Source of the DNA: Thiobacillus sp. UBA2487
Lineage (GTDB): Bacteria > Pseudomonadota > Gammaproteobacteria > Burkholderiales > Sulfuriferulaceae
Direction: 5' to 3'
Length of the DNA: 6,319 bases
NCBI GenBank assembly: GCA_002341815.1
Contig: DDOT01000081.1
Location: 1,955 to 8,273, forward strand
In this document: positions 1 through 6,319 of the stretch, piece by piece
Numbering within the stretch: the first letter of the stretch is position 1
Layout of the letters: every line of letters starts with the position of its first letter
Program-made: the position numbers and the translations under genes
The notes under the pieces: generated by a model
Databases searched by the model: none
What the model was told of the DNA's origin: nothing
Seen by the model: the letters and a program-made list of their open reading frames with translations, nothing else

Positions 1-1
1 C

Positions 2-619
2 TACACGCAAGCCATGATGGCATTCCTGATTTTTGCACCCGAACCGACAAGCGCATTATTGGTTGGGTTGGGTGGCGGTTCACTGGCCAAATTTCTTTAC
101 CACCACTTTCCGCAAATGCAGCTCAGAGTAGCAGAAATCAACCCGGACGTCATCCGCGCAGCACGTCAGTATTTCTTTGTGCCTGATGACCCGCGCCTGC
201 AAATTATCGAAACCGATGCGGCGCGTTTGGTACCAGAGGAGTGCAACCATGATGTTATTTTGCTCGATGGTTATGATGCACATTTCCAGGTGCCCGCACT
301 GGCGACCAGCGAGTTTTATCAGCACTGCGCCAACGCGCTGACGCCGCGCGGCATTCTGTCCATCAACTTATGGCGCAACGACCCGATGTTTGACCATTAC
401 CACCGTCGATTGCTGGACTGTTTCGAAGAGCGTGTGTTGCTAATACCCGCCGAACGACGAGGCAATACCATTGCCCTGTGTTTCAATCGCTTTGCGCTGA
501 AAAAAAACGCCAAACTGTTACACCAACACGCCATTGCGCTCGAAATCAGCCACCGCCTGCCCTACACCCGCTTTTTGGCTGAATTGCTGCCGCAAATTGC
601 GCTTCAATCAGCAGACTGA
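2..619 (+). CDS. Spermidine synthase-like protein, 5'-truncated by the window edge
   Basis: The reading frame is open from base 2. The first in-frame Met-Met (base 14) falls inside a conserved family segment (Tyr-Thr-Gln-Ala-Met-Met just before the nucleotide-binding core), so the true start lies upstream and this is a C-terminal fragment. Counting from that Met, the Rossmann core shows the glycine loop GLGGGSL (18-24), the acidic AEIN after strand 2 (E41), TDAARL (D68) and the strand-4 motif VILLDGYDA (80-89), followed by an EFY...L.PRG.L..NLW block typical of SpeE-like proteins. True spermidine synthases carry a DSSDP-type motif where this protein has DGYDA, and the usual Gly-Pro that follows is absent. 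Aminopropyltransferase activity is therefore doubtful. Many proteins of this group are annotated as spermidine synthase-like or SAM-dependent methyltransferases of unknown substrate. No membrane segment is visible in the part present. Its 3' end overlaps the convergent RND permease gene by 16 bp. Confidence 0.85.
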   Translation, partial: YTQAMMAFLIFAPEPTSALLVGLGGGSLAKFLYHHFPQMQLRVAEINPDVIRAARQYFFVPDDPRLQIIETDAARLVPEECNHDVILLDGYDAHFQVPALATSEFYQHCANALTPRGILSINLWRNDPMFDHYHRRLLDCFEERVLLIPAERRGNTIALCFNRFALKKNAKLLHQHAIALEISHRLPYTRFLAELLPQIALQSAD

Positions 620-3600
620 GCTTGCCGCCAGTGCAAGTATAGTGCCGGAATCAAATTCGTGCTTCGCACCGCGCTCCAAATCAGGCCACCGGCAATCACC
701 ACCGCCAAACCTTGCTCGGGCGCTGCACCTTCACCAAGACCCAAGGCAATCGGCAACATCCCGACCACAGCCGTGAGGATTGTGAGCACAATCGGACGAA
801 ACCGCACCCGAATGGCTTCCCGTACAGCCAACTCCATCGACAAACCGGCTTTTTCGTTGGTGCGTACACGATCCAGCAACACAATACTATGCCGCAAACC
901 GATGCCGATCAAAGTCAAGAAACCGATCATCCCCGTCGCATTCAAACCCACCCCGGTTAACACCAGCGCCACACTACCACCGGTTAACGCCAGCGGAATT
1001 TCCAGCAATAAAATGCCTGGCACCAACCAACCTTCGAATTGCACCAGCAAAATCGCCAACATCAGCGCAAATGCGGCGAACACGGCCAAAACCAGTCCCC
1101 AGGCCGCCTGTTCCAAGTCGGCCGCCATGCCGCCAAACACAACACGGTAACCCGGCGGCAAAGCAAGATCAGACAATGCACGACGGGCTGCCGCTTCCGT
1201 ACTGCCGAGAGGACCGGACGGCGTAGCCAAAATATCCAACGCACGCGCGCCGGCAATATGTTGAATCTGATTAGGCGTCACCACCAGGCTGAGCCGTGCC
1301 AGCGCACCCAAAGGCGTCCAGCCCGACCGGGTTTTCACTGGCAAGCGCTGTAGCGTTCGCACGGATTGATCACTGGCATCCGCCAATCGAACATACACAG
1401 CCAACGGCACATTACCGGCCGGCACCCGACTGATCACCTGCCCGTTCAGCAATGGTCCGATTTGTGCATACAGATCACCCGGTGTCATGCCATACTCGCT
1501 CAATGCCAAGCTGTCCGGTTCAATTTGCAACTGATTCACCGGATAACCGTCATTGTTGAATACATCGCTCATGGCATCAATACGGCGCAAACGGGCCGTA
1601 ATCTGCCCGGACAGGCGACGCAATTCATCGAGATGAGCACCAAATACATGAATGACAAACGGTTGCGGGAAGCCGGACAAACTTTCCCCCACCCGCTCAA
1701 TGGTTGGCGTATCAACGGCCAGTTGCACACCCGGCATGGCAACCTCTTGACCAATCCGTCCGGCGATCGCATCCAGCGCATTGACCCGCGTTCCGGCTTT
1801 GAGCTTAACCTGAATTTCACCCGCATAAGCCGGTTCGGTGTAAGCCGTTGATGCATCAGATCCAATGCGGACAAATACATGGGCTACCACCGGATCGCGC
1901 ATCAGGCGCCGGGTCATCACTTGTGCCACTTGGCGTGTTTCAAGCAACGAAGCACCGGGTGGCAAGGTAAAAGACACCAACAATGACCCTTCATTGGGCA
2001 ACGGCAAAAAACTGACCGGCACCAGTGCCATGCCTGCCAGACTGATCAACAGCACCGCAAATGTCAGCGCCAGACTGATACGTGGTGCACGCGACACGCG
2101 ATCAAACAAACGTTCATTCCACGTTTGCAGCCCCTGCAAAACACGCTGACCATAACCTTTCCCTTCAACAGGACCGGCACCAAACATACCCAGCGCCAAC
2201 GGAACAAACGTCAATGATATCAACAGTGATGACAGCAAGGCCGTCGTCATCGCCAGCGAAAACGGCACAAAAAACAGACCAACTACCCCACCTACGAACA
2301 ACAAAGGCAAATAAATCGCCACATTGCTCAGCGTACCCGTCAAATCGGGTACGGCAATATCCAGGACACCAGCCAAAATACCTCGCCAATGCGCATCACC
2401 CAACTCCCAACGATGATAAATACTCTCCAGCACGATGATCGCATCATCGGCCAGCAAACCCACCGCCACCGATAGCGCACCCAGCGTCATCACGTTCAGA
2501 TCCTGACCAAGCAGGTGCAATGCCACAACGGCCAACAACATGGACAGCGGAATGCTCATCGCCAACACCAGCATTCCGCGCCCTGCTCCCAATACCCAAA
2601 ACATCAACAACATGGCCAGCGCCGCACCCACCAGCAAATCCCGACCGAGGTCTGCGCCAACCAGCCCGACCAACCGGCCCTGATCGTAAGTCTCCACCCA
2701 GCTCACCCCTTGCGGCCACTGGGCTTGAAAAGACAACATCACCTCCCGTACCGCGCGACTGATTTCGACGGTAGACACCCCCGGCTGCTTGATAATACTG
2801 ATGGCGACACTGGACGCTCCATCCAGCGAGGCCGTGCTATGCACAGGTTCTGCCGTGCGCACGATATGTGCGACCGCCATCAGCGGAACCAAACCTGCCG
2901 GCGTAGCAATTCTTACTGCATCGAGCGCTTTGATGGTCACCGGCAAGTGACGCATCTCAATCATCACATCATTATGACCCATCGTGATATAACCGGCTGG
3001 CGCCAGCACAATTTGCGTCTGAATCGCCGAAATTAATTGCGGAACGCCCACTGAATAATGGCGCATGGCAACCAAATCAGGCTGAATCCATAACACCTCA
3101 TCTCCAGAGCCAAACACATTGACGAATTGAACGCCAGGAATGGCACGCAAAGCCGGTACCAGATCGCTTTCCGTTTGACGCTGGATCTCGGCCGGGGCTA
3201 CTCCAACCGGAATCCGAGCAGCATAGTCAGCCACTTCATTGATAGCACTGCCCATGATCTCGGCCAACGGACGAACCTGTCCCGGCAAATCAGCCCGGGC
3301 GCGATCAATCGCACCATTCACAGCCTGCAAGTCAAATTGGGCGCGGGTGCCGGCCGCGAAACGCACGTCAATTTCAACGGTGCCATTACCCATGCTGGAG
3401 CGCACGCTTTGTAGCCCGGGCAACGTCAATATCTGACTTTCCAACGGATTCACCAGCAAATGTTCCAGCTCACCGGCCGTAGCACCGGGCAAGTGGGCGG
3501 TGACACTGATTTGCGGAAAATCGAATGCAGGCAACACCTCTACCGGGGTCTGTAAAAAAGCGGCTATCGACCCGACCAGCAAGGTCAGCAACAACAGTAA

Positions 3601-3651
3601 CCATAAAGATTTTCGCTGTAAAATCCGTGGTACGCTGCGATCGTGAGACAT
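604..3651 (-). CDS. RND efflux transporter permease subunit (AcrB/HAE-1-like)
   Basis: A 1015-residue inner-membrane proton-driven exporter, the usual length for the family. The topology is the duplicated RND plan: TM1 about 15-33, a periplasmic porter half, TM2-TM6 about 338-490, TM7 about 526-545, a second periplasmic half, and TM8-TM12 about 850-1004. Family hallmarks are the post-TM1 segment PVEVLPAFDFPQISV, the TM4 motif GLLADDAIIVLE with the proton-relay pair D402/D403, and the TM11 motif RFRPIVLT. R950 and T957 line up with AcrB R971 and T978. The DD motif argues for the hydrophobe/drug-type group rather than the CzcA/CusA metal pumps, which carry a DFG..DG signature. The TM10 position equivalent to AcrB K940-N941 reads R920-H921, a substitution in the proton relay. 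Substrate cannot be told from sequence. The ATG at 3651 lies 6 bp after the adaptor gene's stop with only a weak Shine-Dalgarno (AAGA), suggesting translational coupling. There are no internal stops. Confidence 0.95.
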   Translation of the reverse strand: MSHDRSVPRILQRKSLWLLLLLTLLVGSIAAFLQTPVEVLPAFDFPQISVTAHLPGATAGELEHLLVNPLESQILTLPGLQSVRSSMGNGTVEIDVRFAAGTRAQFDLQAVNGAIDRARADLPGQVRPLAEIMGSAINEVADYAARIPVGVAPAEIQRQTESDLVPALRAIPGVQFVNVFGSGDEVLWIQPDLVAMRHYSVGVPQLISAIQTQIVLAPAGYITMGHNDVMIEMRHLPVTIKALDAVRIATPAGLVPLMAVAHIVRTAEPVHSTASLDGASSVAISIIKQPGVSTVEISRAVREVMLSFQAQWPQGVSWVETYDQGRLVGLVGADLGRDLLVGAALAMLLMFWVLGAGRGMLVLAMSIPLSMLLAVVALHLLGQDLNVMTLGALSVAVGLLADDAIIVLESIYHRWELGDAHWRGILAGVLDIAVPDLTGTLSNVAIYLPLLFVGGVVGLFFVPFSLAMTTALLSSLLISLTFVPLALGMFGAGPVEGKGYGQRVLQGLQTWNERLFDRVSRAPRISLALTFAVLLISLAGMALVPVSFLPLPNEGSLLVSFTLPPGASLLETRQVAQVMTRRLMRDPVVAHVFVRIGSDASTAYTEPAYAGEIQVKLKAGTRVNALDAIAGRIGQEVAMPGVQLAVDTPTIERVGESLSGFPQPFVIHVFGAHLDELRRLSGQITARLRRIDAMSDVFNNDGYPVNQLQIEPDSLALSEYGMTPGDLYAQIGPLLNGQVISRVPAGNVPLAVYVRLADASDQSVRTLQRLPVKTRSGWTPLGALARLSLVVTPNQIQHIAGARALDILATPSGPLGSTEAAARRALSDLALPPGYRVVFGGMAADLEQAAWGLVLAVFAAFALMLAILLVQFEGWLVPGILLLEIPLALTGGSVALVLTGVGLNATGMIGFLTLIGIGLRHSIVLLDRVRTNEKAGLSMELAVREAIRVRFRPIVLTILTAVVGMLPIALGLGEGAAPEQGLAVVIAGGLIWSAVRSTNLIPALYLHWRQAQSAD

Positions 3652-3657
3652 TTTATC

Positions 3658-4737
3658 TTAGTCCGGTTGCTGGTAAGTATTGGCGATTCCTTGATGGAAC
3701 ACCAGAAACGCATTGCGCGCCACGACTTGTTGTCCGGCCTGCAACCCCGACAAAATAACCGTTTGCCAGCCCTGAGATTCACCGGGAACTACCGGTTGCA
3801 GACGATTGCCCTGTTGGGTGCGCAGCACTACCCACCAACGCCCGTTGTCTAGCACCAACGCACGGGTGGGGACCGTCAACTGTTGCCGTACCGGTCCTTT
3901 TAACACAACCTGCCCCCACTGACCTGCGCGCCAAGGCACAAAAGACGCGGGCACTAGCGGCAATAGTCCAACCTGTGTACTGCCATCGGGTGCCAGCTTG
4001 CTAGCGATGCTCACCACCCGTACCGGAATGCCGGTTTGATAATCGGTCGGCATAAACTGCGCCACCTGGCCAATGTGCACTTGATCGACATCGCGACCAT
4101 ATAACGCGGCACTCAGCCACAACTGATTGGCAGACATCACCGTCAACACGCTATCGCCGGGCTGAACATTCTCGCTGCTTGCCGCCTGGATGCTTAGCAC
4201 CGTTCCGTCTGCCGGCGAGCGCACCATTCGCCCGCTTTGCGCGGCTTGCCACGCTGCGTTGGCTGTATTCAGGCCACTTTTCGCTTGCGCCAAATCGCGC
4301 TCGGCGACAATCATTTGCTGCCGGGTGACCAGATGCTCAGCCAACAACTGTTTGGTCGCGGTCAGCGTTTTATCAGCAGACAGCATCCCTGCCCGCGCAG
4401 CAACCAGCGCTTGCTGATGCGCCACCAGCCAAGCCTGCGCTTGCGGGCCATCCAGATAAGCCAGAACTTGTCCGGCATGAACCGCATCGCCCGGTCGCAC
4501 GCGTAAACCCACCAGTCGACCTGCCTCCAACGCACGCACCGGCAAGTCTGCTATCGCAGTCACTTGGGCATAGGCGCTGATCACTGGCGCAACCGATTTG
4601 ACGCTCACCACCACGGTATCACTCGAATCAGCAAACGCGGGCCATGTCATGCTACAAACCAGCCATGAACACAGCACACGCAGCAAACCTCGAATTACAT
4701 GTCGCCGAACAATTTCGTTATTGATGTTATCGCGCAT
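3658..4737 (-). CDS. RND efflux periplasmic adaptor subunit (membrane fusion protein, HlyD/AcrA type)
   Basis: A 359-residue adaptor that would link the downstream permease to an outer-membrane channel. The N-terminus is a signal peptide: basic residues at 11-20, a hydrophobic stretch at about 18-30, and a likely cleavage after AFA (34-36). Cys28 is not in a lipobox, so it is probably not a lipoprotein. Next come the first half of the lipoyl domain (VGLRVRPGDAVHAGQVLAYL, 76-95), an alpha-helical hairpin rich in Ala, Gln and Leu (about 98-168), the second lipoyl half (RSPADGTVLSIQ to VQPGDSVLTV, 173-200), a beta-barrel domain (about 205-285) and a membrane-proximal domain (about 286-350). It is the first gene of a two-gene operon with the permease, in the common adaptor-then-pump order. 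The ATG at 4737 has a poor Shine-Dalgarno (GGA a few bases upstream). TTG or GTG codons around residues 19-21 are possible alternatives but would cut into the signal peptide. Confidence 0.93.
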   Translation of the reverse strand: MRDNINNEIVRRHVIRGLLRVLCSWLVCSMTWPAFADSSDTVVVSVKSVAPVISAYAQVTAIADLPVRALEAGRLVGLRVRPGDAVHAGQVLAYLDGPQAQAWLVAHQQALVAARAGMLSADKTLTATKQLLAEHLVTRQQMIVAERDLAQAKSGLNTANAAWQAAQSGRMVRSPADGTVLSIQAASSENVQPGDSVLTVMSANQLWLSAALYGRDVDQVHIGQVAQFMPTDYQTGIPVRVVSIASKLAPDGSTQVGLLPLVPASFVPWRAGQWGQVVLKGPVRQQLTVPTRALVLDNGRWWVVLRTQQGNRLQPVVPGESQGWQTVILSGLQAGQQVVARNAFLVFHQGIANTYQQPD

Positions 4738-4889
4738 AATTCCGATTGATATCGCATAAACGACAACCAGTTTACCAATAAAAAATGAGCACGATATTAC
4801 AATGATCTTTTATCCCGGATGATGCATAAATTCACATGACGATCACACAGATTTTGCAAAAAACAGATTAACGGCGGCGACCAGGCAAC
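4738..4889 (-). promoter_or_regulatory. AT-rich leader and presumed promoter region of the efflux operon
   Basis: The adaptor gene needs its own promoter because a terminator separates it from prk. No classical -35/-10 pair stands out. The best candidate on the minus strand is an extended -10, TG-G-TAAACT (4769-4777), which would give a leader of about 25 nt. A weaker alternative is TTGTAA, 16 bp, TATTGG further upstream. The region also has the heptamer GCATAAA (plus-strand reading) twice, at 4754-4760 and 4824-4830, and a short imperfect dyad ATCCcGGAT at 4812-4820. Any of these could be regulator sites, but none matches an operator I can name. Confidence 0.35.
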
Positions 4890-4915
4890 AAAAAAGCGGC
4901 CTGAGCCGCTTTTTT
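4890..4915 (-). terminator. Rho-independent terminator of prk
   Basis: A perfect hairpin: six A, GCGGC, loop CTGA, GCCGC, six T. Read on the minus strand it begins 17 bp after the prk stop codon and ends in a run of six T followed by G. The stem is 5 GC pairs extended by 6 A-T pairs around a 4-nt loop. Because A-tract and T-tract are symmetric, it could work in both directions, although no plus-strand gene ends here. It insulates the efflux operon from prk transcription. Confidence 0.92.
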
Positions 4916-4931
4916 GGATCGTCTGCGCAGA

Positions 4932-5822
4932 TCAAGCCTTGCGCTTGATATCGATCATTTTTTCAATCATTGGTCCAAGAATCAATTCCATGGCATAGCC
5001 CATCTTCCCGCCTGGAACCACCAACGTATTGGATCGAGACATGAACGAGTGAGGAATCATGTTGATCAGGAACGGGAAATCCACACCACGATGTTCACGG
5101 AAACGAATAATCACCAGACTTTCGTCAGGGGTTGGAATATCGCGACTGATAAACGGATTCGAGGTATCTACCGTTGGTACGCGCTGGAAATTAACATCGG
5201 TGCGGGAAAACTGCGGGGTGATGTAATTGACGTAGTCCGGCATGCGACGCAAAATGGTATCGACGATCACTTCTGCCGAATAGCCACGTTCAGCGCCATC
5301 CCGATGGATTTTTTGAATCCACTCCAGATTGACCACCGGCACGACACCAACGCCCAAATCAACATACTGAGCAACGTCAACCGCGCCATCCACTGCCAAG
5401 CCATGCAAACCTTCATAAAACAGCAAATCTGTGCCTGCCGGGACATCTTCCCAAGGCGTGAACTCACCGGCACCCAATGCCGTATTCAAGCGTTTGTTGT
5501 GAAACGCCGCTTCTTCATCGCTATGAATGTAATAACGCTTTTTGCCACCACCGGTTTCACCATACTCACGGAACAATGCCTCCAACTTGTCAAAGTGGTT
5601 GGCTTCCGGACCAAAATGGCTGAAATGTTGATCGCCGGCATCTTCGGCTTTTTTCATGGCTTCACGAAATTGAACCCGGCTCAAGGCATGAAAACTATCC
5701 CCTTCAATCACGGCAGCGCTAATGTTTTCGCGACGAAAAATGTGCTCAAATGCACGCTTGACGGTGGTGGTGCCAGCGCCGGACGAACCCGTCACGGCAA
5801 TCACGGGATGTTTTTGGGACAT
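4932..5822 (-). CDS. prk: Phosphoribulokinase (class I, proteobacterial type)
   Basis: This enzyme phosphorylates ribulose 5-phosphate with ATP to give ribulose 1,5-bisphosphate, the Rubisco substrate, in the cytoplasmic Calvin cycle. The 296-residue product matches the roughly 290-residue Rhodobacter type. The P-loop is GSSGAGTTT (12-20), with Thr in place of the usual Walker-A Lys, as is normal for this class. The catalytic segment EGDSFHALSR supplies D42, H45 and R49. Also present are the REYGETG motif (85-91), YEGLHG (136-141, E137) and NLEWIQKIHRD (165-175) with K171, R174 and D175, followed by R179. The C-terminal half has the conserved NFQRVP.VDTSNPF block and MSRSNTLVVPGGKM. The ATG at 5822 is chosen because GGAG sits 5 nt upstream and the protein begins MSQKHPVIAVTG like its relatives. 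An upstream in-frame ATG at 5966 would start before the promoter. The gene stands alone, without Rubisco or other cbb genes in view. All known catalytic residues appear intact. Confidence 0.97.
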   Translation of the reverse strand: MSQKHPVIAVTGSSGAGTTTVKRAFEHIFRRENISAAVIEGDSFHALSRVQFREAMKKAEDAGDQHFSHFGPEANHFDKLEALFREYGETGGGKKRYYIHSDEEAAFHNKRLNTALGAGEFTPWEDVPAGTDLLFYEGLHGLAVDGAVDVAQYVDLGVGVVPVVNLEWIQKIHRDGAERGYSAEVIVDTILRRMPDYVNYITPQFSRTDVNFQRVPTVDTSNPFISRDIPTPDESLVIIRFREHRGVDFPFLINMIPHSFMSRSNTLVVPGGKMGYAMELILGPMIEKMIDIKRKA

Positions 5823-5827
5823 GATCA

Positions 5828-5831
5828 CTCC
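5828..5831 (-). promoter_or_regulatory. prk ribosome binding site
   Basis: On the minus strand the sequence reads TTGGAGTGATC then ATG. The GGAG core lies 5 nt before the start codon at 5822. It is the clearest Shine-Dalgarno in the window and decides the start in favour of the 296-residue product over the 48-residue longer frame. Confidence 0.85.
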
Positions 5832-5870
5832 AAGAGACAGAAAAATATAAAATACTTTATTTAACCTAGC

Positions 5871-5900
5871 ATTATATCGCTCTAAGCGATTTGTGTCCAA
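5871..5900 (-). promoter_or_regulatory. Sigma-70 promoter of prk
   Basis: The minus strand has a perfect TATAAT -10 (5871-5876). A -35 of TGGACA (5894-5899) sits at the ideal 17-bp spacing, or TTGGAC (5895-5900) at 18 bp. Transcription would start near 5864, leaving an AT-rich leader of about 42 nt before the ATG. This promoter lies inside the longer prk reading frame, so the longer start is unlikely. The spacer contains the palindrome listed separately. Confidence 0.8.
5876..5890. promoter_or_regulatory. Palindromic operator candidate inside the prk promoter
   Basis: ATCGCT-CTA-AGCGAT is a 15-bp dyad with 6-bp perfect arms around a 3-nt centre. It also fits the T-N11-A pattern of LysR-type regulator sites (T5877, A5889), the family that includes the Calvin-cycle regulator CbbR. 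It occupies nearly the whole spacer between the -35 and -10 and overlaps the first base of the -10. That placement would suit a repressor blocking RNA polymerase better than a typical upstream LysR activation site. No regulator gene is in the window, so the identity of the binder is inference. Confidence 0.5.
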
Positions 5901-6013
5901 TCCACGTTTCGATTCTACAGGTATGTCAACGACGATTACTGCGTAACCTGGCCATCGAGCGCCCAAGCAAGCATTGCATCACGCGCCAATTTCGCGAGCC
6001 GCTGGTTCCACGC

Positions 6014-6319
<306 letters not shown>

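Noticed and set aside
500..507. A-run (T-run on the minus strand) as terminator of the efflux operon
   Set aside because: No convincing GC-rich stem precedes it on the minus strand, and it lies inside the opposing coding sequence.
621..637. Hairpin CTTGC/GCAAG after the spermidine-synthase-like gene as a terminator
   Set aside because: The stem is only 5 bp, no T-tract follows, and it lies within the permease coding sequence.
4832..4848. CRP-like site upstream of the efflux operon
   Set aside because: The two TGTGA half-sites (minus strand) are direct repeats rather than the inverted TGTGA-N6-TCACA arrangement, so they do not form a CRP box.
4914..5864. Long plus-strand open frame of 316 codons antisense to prk
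   Set aside because: It lies almost entirely opposite phosphoribulokinase, whose product is unmistakable. The translated product has no recognisable domain and no ribosome site, so it is a shadow frame.
5912..5929. Perfect TTGACA (minus strand, 5924-5929) with TAGAAT (5912-5917) as a second prk promoter
   Set aside because: The hexamers are only 6 bp apart, and the sequence 17 bp after TTGACA is CGTGGA, not a -10.
5823..5966. 48-codon N-terminal extension of prk from the upstream ATG at 5966
   Set aside because: It would start upstream of the TATAAT promoter and lacks homology to the family N-terminus, whereas the ATG at 5822 has a good Shine-Dalgarno and gives the usual N-terminus.

Overview
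The window looks like a piece of a proteobacterial chromosome, most likely gammaproteobacterial. Evidence for this is the close resemblance of the LeuRS N-terminus to the Escherichia coli enzyme and a phosphoribulokinase of the proteobacterial class I type. A dedicated phosphoribulokinase implies a Calvin-Benson-Bassham cycle, so the organism is probably autotrophic (for example a sulfur oxidiser or other chemolithotroph). Rubisco is not in the window and the genus cannot be named from it.

Layout, left to right. (1) At 2-619 (+) is the C-terminal part of a spermidine-synthase-like Rossmann-fold protein cut by the window edge. (2) Converging on it, and overlapping its end by 16 bp, is a minus-strand two-gene efflux operon. 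It consists of a periplasmic adaptor (membrane fusion protein, 3658-4737) followed after 6 bp by an RND permease (604-3651). No outer-membrane channel and no regulator gene is visible. (3) An intergenic region of about 190 bp (4738-4931) holds the efflux operon's presumed promoter and a strong, perfectly symmetric hairpin terminator (4890-4915) closing the next gene. (4) At 4932-5822 (-) is phosphoribulokinase, with a clear Shine-Dalgarno site and a near-consensus sigma-70 promoter. The spacer of that promoter is almost filled by a 15-bp palindrome with T-N11-A symmetry, a good operator candidate. (5) Divergent from it, starting at 6049 (+), is the N-terminal part of leuS, preceded by its own TATAAT element and running off the right edge.

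The adaptor and permease would work together as an inner-membrane/periplasmic proton-driven exporter that must borrow a TolC-type channel encoded elsewhere. Phosphoribulokinase and LeuRS are housekeeping neighbours with separate promoters. I see no mobile element, CRISPR array, tRNA or rRNA, and no convincing undescribed system. The items most worth a second look are the palindrome inside the prk promoter, the Arg-His replacement of the Lys-Asn pair in the permease's proton relay, and the tail-to-tail overlap in which both proteins end in the same four residues.
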